In this document: positions 1-7,217 of the stretch, piece by piece
Layout of the letters: every line of letters begins with the position of its first letter
Numbering within the stretch: the stretch's first letter is position 1
Assembly (NCBI GenBank): GCA_002427045.1
Contig: DIPO01000055.1
Span: forward strand, 37,751-56,244
Direction: 5' to 3'
DNA: 18,494 nucleotides
Source of the DNA: Firmicutes bacterium UBA5486
GTDB taxonomy: Bacteria > Bacillota > UBA4882 > UBA10575
Made by a program: the position numbers and the translations under genes
The notes under the pieces: generated by a model
The model's database searches: none
What the model was told of the DNA's origin: nothing
The model's input: only the letters and a program-made list of their open reading frames with translations

Positions 1-49
1 ATATTGTGCAGGGACAGAAAAATTCAATGGATCAATCGTTTACAGCTCA

Positions 50-289
50 TTACTTATTTTTTAAACGGGTAAGTACTATATTTTCAATGTTTTCCGTACT
101 TACACCCGTAATAATCTCATCATCTATCCGAATAACCACGCCTTCAGTACATCTACCTTGACAAAAACAAGCTTCTAATTCAATCTCACAAGGTAAATTT
201 CCCTTACTAATCATCTCCTGGAGACGATGGATAATTTTCCGTGAACCTTTAACATGACAACCACTTCCAATACAAACCGTCACTTTCAA
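50..289 (-). CDS. Thioredoxin-like [2Fe-2S] ferredoxin (NuoE/HndA-like)
   Basis: A small iron-sulfur protein of about 79 residues. It shows the C-x4-C pair near the N-terminus and a C-x3-C pair in the context CFCQGRC. This is the ligand pattern of the thioredoxin-like 2Fe-2S domain found in NuoE and in subunits of NAD(P)-linked iron hydrogenases. By family knowledge it carries one 2Fe-2S cluster and passes electrons within a cytoplasmic redox complex; its partners would lie beyond the left edge. Start choice: a GTG at 298 is in frame, but the ribosome binding site GAGGGAG runs into it. A TTG at 289 has that site 8 bases upstream and gives the usual MKVTVCIGSGCH start, so I chose it. A single-gene promoter lies upstream. 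Fold confidence is high; the partner is unknown. Confidence 0.85.
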   Translation of the reverse strand: MKVTVCIGSGCHVKGSRKIIHRLQEMISKGNLPCEIELEACFCQGRCTEGVVIRIDDEIITGVSTENIENIVLTRLKNK

Positions 290-360
290 GATACTCACTC
301 CCTCTCTTTATTGTTAAATATTTAACTTACTTTGTTAAAAAAATAACAATCCTTGTCTTT

Positions 361-389
361 ATTATAACGCGTTTCTCTTGCTAAGTAAA
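361..389 (-). promoter_or_regulatory. Sigma-A-type promoter for the ferredoxin gene
   Basis: Read on the minus strand, a -35-like TTTACT (384-389) and a perfect -10 TATAAT (361-366) are separated by 17 bases. They sit about 70 bases upstream of the ferredoxin start. The match is by eye to the housekeeping consensus. Confidence 0.6.
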
Positions 390-434
390 GTAAAGTATAA
401 GGGAAAACCTAAAAACCATGCAATTCTAGTAAAG

Positions 435-470
435 AAAAACTGCCCTTGATATAAGGACAGTCCTTTTTTT
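435..470. terminator. Bidirectional intrinsic terminator downstream of degV
   Basis: A 9-bp stem with one mismatch (439-447 with 453-461) and a 5-base loop has a T-run on both sides: TTTTT on the minus strand and eight Ts on the plus strand. It sits about 110 bases past the DegV stop and upstream of the ferredoxin promoter, so it most likely ends the DegV transcript. Confidence 0.7.
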
Positions 471-501
471 TACTATTTGAACTATTTACCTACGACATCC
501 C

Positions 502-522
502 TTAAACGCAACAAGCGTTTAA
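502..522. repeat. Short perfect hairpin between degV and its terminator
   Basis: Perfect 8-bp inverted repeat TTAAACGC / GCGTTTAA with a 5-base loop, in the 3' untranslated region of degV. It has no U-run, so it is not a terminator by itself. It may be a processing or stabilising stem. Confidence 0.45.
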
Positions 523-571
523 CTGCAACTCGAGGGCTTTTTATTACTTTTCAAGCATATAATGTGCCTTT

Positions 572-1435
572 TTAGAGCATTGGCTTTTTATTTAAAAAGA
601 AGATCGCAAGTGTTCCCGGGCCGGAATGAGCCCCAATTGCAGAACCAATCAGACTAATTACAAAGTTTTGGCACCCAAACTTCTCCTGCATCATCTGTTT
701 TACAATCTCAACAGCTTCCAGATTATCCCCATGACTAATACCTATGGTTTGCTCAGCCAGATCTACTCCCCGTTCTTCTACAATCTCCATCATTCTCTTA
801 AAAAGCCGTTTTGTACCCCGGGCTTTATCAATAGGAATCAATTTACCATCTTCAACATCCAAAATCGGCTTAACATTTAATAAATCTCCAATAAAGGCCT
901 TAGACCGGCTGACCCGGCCACCACGCCAAAGATACTCTAATTGATCAACTGTAAAGATATGTTCCATATGCTTAGCATAAAACTTTACAGTTTCAACAAT
1001 CTCTCCCCGCGGACAGCCTTCCCTTGCCAATTTTGCCGCTTTTAATACCACCAAGCCAAACCCCAGCGAAGCACATTTGGAATCAATTATATCTAATTGG
1101 AATTCTGGAAACTCGATCAGAAGATTCTCTCTGGCCATTAAAGAAGATTCATATGTTCCTGAAAGGCCCGAGGAAAAAGCAATATATATACATTCCTGAT
1201 TCTCCTTGGCATATTTTTTGAAGACTTCTACAAATGTACCGGGTGATATTTGTGCAGTCTTATAAACTTTTTCATTCCGCATATTCATATACAAATCGTA
1301 AGCATTTATACTTACACCATCTTCATATTCCGTCTCTCCGTGAAGAACCAACAGCGGCAATACCTCAATATCATACTCTTTTACTATCTCATTTGGTAAA
1401 TCAACAGCACTATCTGTAATTATTTTTACACCCAT
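572..1435 (-). CDS. DegV family fatty-acid-binding protein
   Basis: At 287 residues this is the usual DegV length. The family signatures are in order: TDSAVDLP near the N-terminus, TAQISPG around residue 60, FSSGLSGTY around residue 88, then the DSK-CASLG segment, and a C-terminal domain ending GPGTLAIFF. DegV (FakB-like) proteins bind a long-chain fatty acid in the cytoplasm. In Gram-positive bacteria they present it to the kinase FakA to make acyl phosphate for phospholipid synthesis. No fakA lies next to it here, so the kinase partner is inferred. The ribosome binding site TGGAGG lies 8 bases before the ATG. It appears to be a single-gene unit bounded by terminators on both sides. Confidence 0.93.
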   Translation of the reverse strand: MGVKIITDSAVDLPNEIVKEYDIEVLPLLVLHGETEYEDGVSINAYDLYMNMRNEKVYKTAQISPGTFVEVFKKYAKENQECIYIAFSSGLSGTYESSLMARENLLIEFPEFQLDIIDSKCASLGFGLVVLKAAKLAREGCPRGEIVETVKFYAKHMEHIFTVDQLEYLWRGGRVSRSKAFIGDLLNVKPILDVEDGKLIPIDKARGTKRLFKRMMEIVEERGVDLAEQTIGISHGDNLEAVEIVKQMMQEKFGCQNFVISLIGSAIGAHSGPGTLAIFFLNKKPML

Positions 1436-1867
1436 TGTAAAACCTCCAATCTTAAAATTTTTAAAATAATAGAGCAGAAAACAATTATCTTAAAATCAAT
1501 CTATAGATAATTTGAAACATATAAGTTAGACTATAATTCACAGTATTTGTTACCTTTATTCTAAAATTATTATTTACAACCTATCGACAATGCCCTGTAA
1601 TGATGTCCTGCCTATAATGGTAACTTCCCTGTAGTTCTTTGTACCCTGCTAAAATTTAGATTATTAATTCTTCTTTATCTTATATTGAATCTCCTCCTAT
1701 TGTTAGGTGGATAATTGATTGATTTAATGTCATTTTTTATATCCGGCTTATAGCAAAGCTCAATCTCTACCGGAACATCTTATCCATAACTTGTCGTCAG
1801 GTAGAAGATACTCCTTTTTGCGCACTTTTCGATGTTATATTTAAATTTTACTATTTAAATTTGATAC
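1436..1867. other. Intergenic region upstream of degV, no intact gene seen
   Basis: About 430 AT-rich bases between the aconitase-family terminator and degV. A 24-codon open stretch (1574-1648, minus) lacks a start and is discussed as a finding. Two AGGAGG- or AAGGAG-like sequences on the minus strand (near 1690 and 1815) are not followed by a usable reading frame. No convincing promoter, tRNA or riboswitch was recognised. Confidence 0.4.
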
Positions 1868-1900
1868 AAAAAAGCCGGAAGGGTAGACTCCCACTCCGAC
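1868..1900 (-). terminator. Intrinsic terminator of the aconitase-family hydratase gene
   Basis: On the minus strand, a GC-rich stem of about 10 bp with one bulged base (1890-1900 with 1874-1883, loop TAGACT) is followed directly by six Ts (1868-1873). It lies just over 100 bases past the hydratase stop. This is a classic rho-independent terminator. Confidence 0.85.
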
Positions 1901-2006
1901 CTCTTTGGAAATTATAGAAATTACATAATTCAAGTTTTTAATATTTAATCGCGATATATTCTAACTAAATTTGCACTTTAGACATTATATAGGCTGTAAC
2001 ATTATC

Positions 2007-4349
2007 TTATTTTCCAGCGTAAAAATTAATCAGAGAACCCGCTAAGATAATAGCTCTTTCACCTGGAGAAAGGTCAGTCAAGTTTAAGCAAAGCTCCTGT
2101 TTTTCTCCGGATTGTAGAAGATAAGCCGTAGTCTGATCCGCCCCCGATTCAACTGCTTCCCTAATCCCAGGGATATAAATAGATGCATTCAAAACCATCT
2201 TCCCTTGGTCTGCAGGATCAATAGTAAAGGGTAGCATTCCCCAGTTAATCAGATTACTCCGGTAGCGTTTGGTCGCATACTCTACAGCAATATTAGACCA
2301 GCCTCCCAGAACCTTTTGGCAAGAAGCAGCCTGTTCCCGGGCTGACCCATCCCCCGGTTTTACCGCAAAAATTGTACTTCCCAGTCCCGTCTTTTCAGCT
2401 AGTTTCTCCGGTTCCTCTCCGGTAATCTTTGCTAGCAGACCAAATACTTCAAATAGATCAGCTGACATTTCTCTTCCTTCTGTTAATGAACGCCGTTCTT
2501 TCTCCAATTGATCAACATTTTTCGCCCTTTGGACATACCCCGGATCTTTTCGGGATAAAGTAAATTCCGCAAGTTTCAATGGATTAGAACGATATGAAGA
2601 AGTATCCCCAGAAGGAATCAGTTCATCAGTAGTAGTCACCGGATCGGTAATTACTGAAACCATTTTTAATAGTAAATTTTCCGGAAGAGGAATCATCTCT
2701 GGCCAATCAGTAATATTCGGACCGAATTTTAACTCTGTTTCCGGAAGAGCCTTTCCATATCCTTTATAAACACGGTTCTCATAAACTTCCTGGTTAAACT
2801 GGTAAGCTACTTTAGAAACAGGTTTTCCTCCCAGTTCGGTCGCAGCAGTCAGTAATCCTCCATTTACAGCCGTAGCTGCAATGGAGCGCGCGTCCATTAA
2901 TGCAACAGAAGCCAATTGCCCATCAGCTGGTTTTGAACCCTCCCGGTTGGGGAAGTTTCTGGTAGTATGACGGGCACTGATCGTTCCATTAGCCGGTATG
3001 TCTCCTGCTCCAAAGCAAGGGCCACAGAATGCAGTTCTGATCGTGACCCCGCTCTGTAATAATTTAATTGCTGATCCGTGCCTGATTAATTCCAAATTCA
3101 CCGGTTGACTTGCTGGGTAAACACTCACAGCAAACTCTTCATTTCCAATGTTTTTATTCCCGATTATTCCCGTCATCTCCCAGATATTTCCGAAACTGCC
3201 CCCAGCACAACCAGCTACTACACCCTGATCCATCTTTAGTCTACCATCAACTATTTTGTTCTTTAAATTAAACTCAATTTTTGGATTATCAAACAGCTTT
3301 CTTCTTTCTTCCTCTACCATCCCCATAATCTCTGAAGCATTCTCATTCAGCTCCTTGATGGTATAAGCATTACTGGGATGGAAGGGAAGAGCTATCATCG
3401 GTTCTATCTTGCTCAGATTTACCCTTACTAAGCCACTATAATAGGCAATTTCACCTTGCTCTAAACAGCTATATACTTCAGGGCGGCCATGAATCGTAAA
3501 ATACTCTTTTACCTTTTCATCTGTCCGCCAGATTGAACTAAGGCAAGTAGTCTCTGTGGTCATTACATCAATTCCGTTCCGGAAATCTACAGTTAGATTA
3601 GAAACCCCAGGGCCAACAAACTCCAGAACTTTATTTTTAACATAACCACTCTTAAAGACAGCTTTAATGAGTGCCAATGCCACATCCTGAGGGCCGACTC
3701 CCCATTTAGGAGTACCTTCCAGATAAACCGCGATCACTTCCGGGTAAGCTATATCGTAAGTCCGGCCAAGAAGTTGCTTGACAAGTTCCGGTCCACCTTC
3801 GCCAATCCCCATCGTTCCTAAGGGGCCATACCTGGTATGACTATCCGAACCAAGAATCATTCTCCCGCATCCGGACATCATTTCCCGCATATACTGGTGA
3901 ATAACTGCCTGATGTGCCGGAACATAGATCCCGCCATACTTTCTTGCTGCTGAAAGCCCAAAAACATGGTCATCCTCATTTATCGTCCCGCCCACCATGC
4001 AAAGGCTGTTATGACAATTTGTCAGAACATAGGGAAGAGGAAATTCTTTAAGCCCGCTAGCTCTAGCAGTTTGAACAATACCTACATAGGTAATATCATG
4101 TGAGGCTAAAGCATCAAACTTTATTTTTAATTGCGACTGATCTCCGGAAGTATTATGTGCATTTAAAATCCGGTAAGCAATCGTATTAGTTTTAGCCTGG
4201 TCAGAATTAATCATCTCTGTATTTAGGGGTTGCAAGCCTTGTTTTTGTAATTTATTATTTATTTCATCAATAGTTAATGTCGAATCTGCTTCCATAATCA
4301 CCTGGTTTTTAAATAAATAAACTCCATTTCTTCCTAAGATTTCTACCAT
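2007..4349 (-). CDS. Aconitase-superfamily hydratase (YbhJ type)
   Basis: A 780-residue iron-sulfur lyase-fold protein. It has the aconitase substrate-loop motif GSDSHTR at 167-173 followed by GPLGTMGIGEGG, and three candidate 4Fe-4S ligands: C381 (AGCAGGSFGN) plus C442 and C445 in FCGPC. The late motif RNFPNREG at about 464-471 matches the active-site NRNF-GR region of aconitase. The cysteine contexts and overall length fit the putative hydratase group containing E. coli YbhJ better than housekeeping AcnA, AcnB or LeuC. A dehydration/rehydration of a hydroxy-carboxylic acid is expected, but the substrate is unknown. The ribosome binding site GAGGGA lies 5 bases before the ATG. It appears to be its own unit with a leader and a terminator. 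Confidence 0.85.
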   Translation of the reverse strand: MVEILGRNGVYLFKNQVIMEADSTLTIDEINNKLQKQGLQPLNTEMINSDQAKTNTIAYRILNAHNTSGDQSQLKIKFDALASHDITYVGIVQTARASGLKEFPLPYVLTNCHNSLCMVGGTINEDDHVFGLSAARKYGGIYVPAHQAVIHQYMREMMSGCGRMILGSDSHTRYGPLGTMGIGEGGPELVKQLLGRTYDIAYPEVIAVYLEGTPKWGVGPQDVALALIKAVFKSGYVKNKVLEFVGPGVSNLTVDFRNGIDVMTTETTCLSSIWRTDEKVKEYFTIHGRPEVYSCLEQGEIAYYSGLVRVNLSKIEPMIALPFHPSNAYTIKELNENASEIMGMVEEERRKLFDNPKIEFNLKNKIVDGRLKMDQGVVAGCAGGSFGNIWEMTGIIGNKNIGNEEFAVSVYPASQPVNLELIRHGSAIKLLQSGVTIRTAFCGPCFGAGDIPANGTISARHTTRNFPNREGSKPADGQLASVALMDARSIAATAVNGGLLTAATELGGKPVSKVAYQFNQEVYENRVYKGYGKALPETELKFGPNITDWPEMIPLPENLLLKMVSVITDPVTTTDELIPSGDTSSYRSNPLKLAEFTLSRKDPGYVQRAKNVDQLEKERRSLTEGREMSADLFEVFGLLAKITGEEPEKLAEKTGLGSTIFAVKPGDGSAREQAASCQKVLGGWSNIAVEYATKRYRSNLINWGMLPFTIDPADQGKMVLNASIYIPGIREAVESGADQTTAYLLQSGEKQELCLNLTDLSPGERAIILAGSLINFYAGK

Positions 4350-4597
4350 TTAAATCCCTCATTTCATCCTTCTGTTAATCATTTAAACATGAGTATAATC
4401 CCCTGTCAAGACAAGTAACAGATAAATAATCACCTCATTTGGTAGCAATAATATATCCTTATTATATGCTTATTGTACTATCTTGAAGTCAATATGTCGA
4501 ATCATTTATCGCTCTCTTACCCTCATTTTATATAGATAATTAATAACCGTTTAAGAGTGTGGGTGGGCTGCTCACCTGCGTCCACAATCCTTAATAT
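4350..4597. promoter_or_regulatory. Leader and probable promoter region of the hydratase gene
   Basis: A minus-strand TTGACT (4487-4492) and TATAAT (4461-4466) are present, but 20 bases apart, so the promoter is only tentative. Upstream, at 4550-4593, an imperfect hairpin is visible (TGTGG with CCACA, inner GGTG with CACC). It has no U-run and matches no riboswitch class I know. The rest is AT-rich and featureless. Confidence 0.35.
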
Positions 4598-4637
4598 AAA
4601 AAACTATAGGCAGGTAAAACTTCCTGCCTATAGTTTT
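4598..4637. terminator. Strong intrinsic terminator after rubrerythrin
   Basis: A near-perfect inverted repeat (4598-4614 with 4623-4637) forms a stem of about 15 bp around an 8-base loop. It is flanked by T-rich tracts on both strands. It starts 36 bases past the rubrerythrin stop. Confidence 0.9.
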
Positions 4638-4673
4638 AAAATTTTATTCAACACCTATAATCTTTTCCTTCGC

Positions 4674-5246
4674 TTAGCAGTTACAGCCTAAAGGAGTAAA
4701 AAATCCTTGTGGATGGACGCAAGCAGGACAAACCTTAGGAGCTTCATTCCCTTCATGTACATACCCACAATTCTGGCAGATCCAGCGAATTGATTTCTCC
4801 TTTTTAAAGACGGTTTCCGCTTTTATTTCCTCCAGACGCTCTTTAAATCTTCTTTCGTGATTTTCTTCGGAGACCGCAATCGCCTCAAAAATCTTAGCAA
4901 TATTTTCAAATCCTTCTTCTCTTGCTACTTTTGCATATTCAGGATACATCTTCGTCCACTCAAAATTCTCTCCATCAGCACTCATTTCTAAATTTTCGGC
5001 AGTAGCACCAATTTTCCCAGCTGGAAAACCTGCTGTGATCTCTACTTCGCCTCCATCTAAAAGTTTGAATAGACGCTTCGCATGTTCTTTTTCCTGATTA
5101 GCTGTTTCCTCAAAAATATGTGAAATTTCAACAAAGCCCTCTTTCTTAGCCTGACTGGCAAAGAAAGTATACCTATTTCTAGCCTGCGATTCTCCAGCAA
5201 ATGCAGTAAGAATATTCTTTTCTGTTTGTGTTCCTTTTACATTCAT
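4674..5246 (-). CDS. rbr: Rubrerythrin
   Basis: A 190-residue non-heme iron peroxidase. The N-terminal ferritin-like four-helix domain (about 1-145) carries the di-iron motifs: AGESQARNRY at 17-26, FEETANQEKEH at 45-55 and VSEENHERR at 125-133. A C-terminal rubredoxin-like domain has C157-x2-C160 (CQNCGYVHEG) and C173-x2-C176 (CPAC). By family knowledge it reduces hydrogen peroxide in the cytoplasm of anaerobes using electrons from NADH via rubredoxin. The extra cysteines at the extreme C-terminus (GCNC) are not standard ligands. The ribosome binding site AAGGAGG lies 7 bases before the ATG. It is monocistronic, with its own sigma-A promoter and terminator. No clear PerR box was seen. Confidence 0.97.
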   Translation of the reverse strand: MNVKGTQTEKNILTAFAGESQARNRYTFFASQAKKEGFVEISHIFEETANQEKEHAKRLFKLLDGGEVEITAGFPAGKIGATAENLEMSADGENFEWTKMYPEYAKVAREEGFENIAKIFEAIAVSEENHERRFKERLEEIKAETVFKKEKSIRWICQNCGYVHEGNEAPKVCPACVHPQGFFTPLGCNC

Positions 5247-5269
5247 TAAAATGCCTCCTTATTAATTTT

Positions 5270-5283
5270 CAGTTTTAAAACTG
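5270..5283. repeat. Perfect 14-bp palindrome in the rubrerythrin leader
   Basis: CAGTTTTAAAACTG lies 24-37 bases upstream of the rubrerythrin start, between the promoter and the ribosome binding site. It could be a leader stem or an operator. It does not match a PerR box. Confidence 0.4.
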
Positions 5284-5331
5284 ATTCTTCTGTTCTGTCT
5301 TTTCTAGTACTATTATTTTCAAACTAAATAA

Positions 5332-5360
5332 ATTATACCCGATTTAAAAATACTAGTCAA
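5332..5360 (-). promoter_or_regulatory. Sigma-A promoter of the rubrerythrin gene
   Basis: TTGACT (5355-5360) and TATAAT (5332-5337) on the minus strand are separated by exactly 17 bases. This is the best promoter match in the window and lies about 85 bases upstream of the start. Confidence 0.85.
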
Positions 5361-5602
5361 CTATATTTATTGTAATATAGGTTAACATTTAACTATATTA
5401 AACATATGCCTCACAATTATTATTAGCATCTTAATAAATTAAGAAGTTGCGTAATTCAATTGTTTAAGATTTAACCACATATCTGTAGTTCTGTAGTTCT
5501 GAATTAATCTATACTATGGGAAACGCTATCGCAAGCTTTCACGATTTCCCATAGTGTCTGAGGATGTCACTATTCAGACTAACATATTTATATTTCTCAA
5601 AT
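5361..5602. other. Intergenic region with a long hairpin and a tandem 8-mer
   Basis: Between the larA terminator and the rubrerythrin promoter. It holds an 8-bp unit CTGTAGTT repeated in tandem at 5483-5501 (2.4 copies) and a perfect 11-bp inverted repeat (5513-5523 with 5545-5555) enclosing 21 bases. It also holds one copy (5443-5456) of the dispersed GGAATTGCATAATT-like motif. No gene is seen. Confidence 0.5.
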
Positions 5603-5630
5603 AAAAAGGGCCCGAAAATCTTCAGGCACC
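5603..5630 (-). terminator. Intrinsic terminator closing the catabolic island after larA-like gene
   Basis: On the minus strand, a 9-bp stem with one bulged T (GG/T/GCCTGAA with TTCGGGCCC, 4-base loop) is followed by TTTTT. It lies about 120-150 bases past the larA-like stop. Confidence 0.8.
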
Positions 5631-5752
5631 TTACTAAAATTTGTTATCTAATTTCTCCACTAGTTATATATGTTCAAGCATACCGGAGAGTAAACCTACT
5701 TAAAAAATGGAAAGTCTTTATAGGGGATTCTGATGAGTATAGTTTATTTAAA

Positions 5753-7144
5753 TTATATTTCATTTATATTCAGAGGAACGCCATAAGGGCCATCAACCAA
5801 ATATGCTATAGTAGCCTCTCTTTTTTCTGTAATCTTTATACGATTAACTTCCTCCGCAATTGCCGATTGAACCATTTCCGAAATTGTTGCTAAATTGCCG
5901 CTATAACGTTTTTCGATTGGTAGATATAAGTTTCCATCCTTAGAAGGTAAAATTTTATAATCAGCTGCAGGCATTGGCGGGCTATAATAGATTAAGTTTT
6001 GTGACGGAATTTTGGCTAAAAGACGTGCCCACATCTGCACCTGCCATTGATCGGGAATAAAACTCCAATCAGTAGAAAGCAAAAGTCGATTAAATCTTTC
6101 TGCACCAATCATTTTCAGTAAATGAAGCACGGTACGATAGGCCTGGCTTCCAACTTGATCTTGGTCAGTTGTATTAGCCACAATAATGAGCCGTCCTCCC
6201 TTTTTTAACGCCGGAATGGAAACAACACCTGCTTTAGCTGCTTGATAGTGATTGATTCCGACAAAACCTGCATGGGTAAGAACAATATCATACTCCCGTT
6301 CTAATGGAATTACTACGTATTTTTTAATCCGCTTAACTGCCTGCAAATGGGCAAGCTCCAGTTCACCAGCAAAGACTCCTGTTAGGTTAAACTCTTGATC
6401 TAAAGTTACATTAACTATATAATCAACCCCGGTTTTTTTAGCAACCTCTAAAGCTTCATCATGACAAGGGTTACCATCTAGAATTAAGTCGCGGGCTTGA
6501 GCGGAAGCGAGCATTGATGCGCCGTGAAAAATATAAGTACTCTCTCTCCCGACCAAACCGGGGCAAATAGATTTTCGCCCACCTGAAGCACCCGCCATAA
6601 AGTGGCTTTCCACTAATCCTGTAAGTATTTTTAAATCCGCTTCCATATACTCCCGGTTGATATAAACCTCACTACCACGGCTAGTTCGTCCTAGATATAC
6701 CAAGTTTTCTCTGTCATCACAGTCATGATTCTTAATGGTGATACCCGCAGTAAAAAGGCGAGGATCTAGCATTAGGCGAAGTTCTTCTTCTGTCAAAGGC
6801 CGATGAGTGCCATTCGCCACTAGAACTAAAATCCGTTCCGCGGTTATTCCATGTGCAAATAATTCTTCAATGATTGGCCAAAGTATACCCTGGCTCCCGC
6901 TGTAAGGAACCGGACGAGTATTATCAGAAATTACAATTACCACATTTGCATCTGGCTTTTGCTGTAACTTTTTTTCAATAACAAGATCAAGACTAGGGCC
7001 ACATGAAGAATTTTTTAAAGCCGCTTTAATAGTTGATATTGGCTTTGATAACCGAGTGGGTTTTTTTATACTAAGGCGATCAGTATTAGCAGGCAATTTT
7101 ATTTCCACTGTTTCTGCACCTAAGTTGGCGCCTACAATCTTCAT
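5753..7144 (-). CDS. LarA-type nickel-dependent 2-hydroxyacid racemase/epimerase
   Basis: A 463-residue protein with the DUF2088 N-terminal domain and the LarA C-terminal domain. The residues known from Lactiplantibacillus LarA are present with matching spacing: D74 and R77 (DNTRP), H114 (ANGTHRP), H181 and the cofactor-tethering K191 (ESHFMAGASGGRKSI), H207, and the Q301-x2-K304 pair. The family uses a nickel-pincer nucleotide to invert the alpha carbon of 2-hydroxyacids. Characterised members act on lactate, malate, gluconate and others, so lactate should not be assumed. I chose the ATG at 7144 because the protein then begins as the family does; an in-frame GTG at 7171 has no ribosome binding site. 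It lies 73 bases after the GH67-like gene and before the terminator. The cofactor genes larB, larC and larE are not in the window. Confidence 0.88.
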   Translation of the reverse strand: MKIVGANLGAETVEIKLPANTDRLSIKKPTRLSKPISTIKAALKNSSCGPSLDLVIEKKLQQKPDANVVIVISDNTRPVPYSGSQGILWPIIEELFAHGITAERILVLVANGTHRPLTEEELRLMLDPRLFTAGITIKNHDCDDRENLVYLGRTSRGSEVYINREYMEADLKILTGLVESHFMAGASGGRKSICPGLVGRESTYIFHGASMLASAQARDLILDGNPCHDEALEVAKKTGVDYIVNVTLDQEFNLTGVFAGELELAHLQAVKRIKKYVVIPLEREYDIVLTHAGFVGINHYQAAKAGVVSIPALKKGGRLIIVANTTDQDQVGSQAYRTVLHLLKMIGAERFNRLLLSTDWSFIPDQWQVQMWARLLAKIPSQNLIYYSPPMPAADYKILPSKDGNLYLPIEKRYSGNLATISEMVQSAIAEEVNRIKITEKREATIAYLVDGPYGVPLNINEI

Positions 7145-7217
7145 CCTCTTAATCTTCCCTTTCTTGTTCACTAAGGTAGTCGCTCACACTGGCTACCGCC
7201 CGCATACAAAGAATACT

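Noticed and set aside
626..880. Plus-strand open frame opposite degV, and similar plus-strand frames opposite other genes
   Set aside because: They lie antisense to well-identified genes, lack ribosome binding sites and show no recognisable protein features.
5517..5530. Cre-like GGGAAACGCTATCG within the hairpin at 5513-5555
   Set aside because: It misses three defined positions of the consensus, and its sequence is constrained by the hairpin.
5564..5893. Plus-strand 109-codon frame over the larA terminator and the larA gene end
   Set aside because: No ribosome binding site, composition unlike a real protein, and it overlaps a terminator and the conserved end of larA.
7172..7217. Short GGTAG/CTACC stem between the hydrolase and larA-like genes
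   Set aside because: Only 5 bp with a long loop and no U-run, so neither a terminator nor a convincing regulatory stem.
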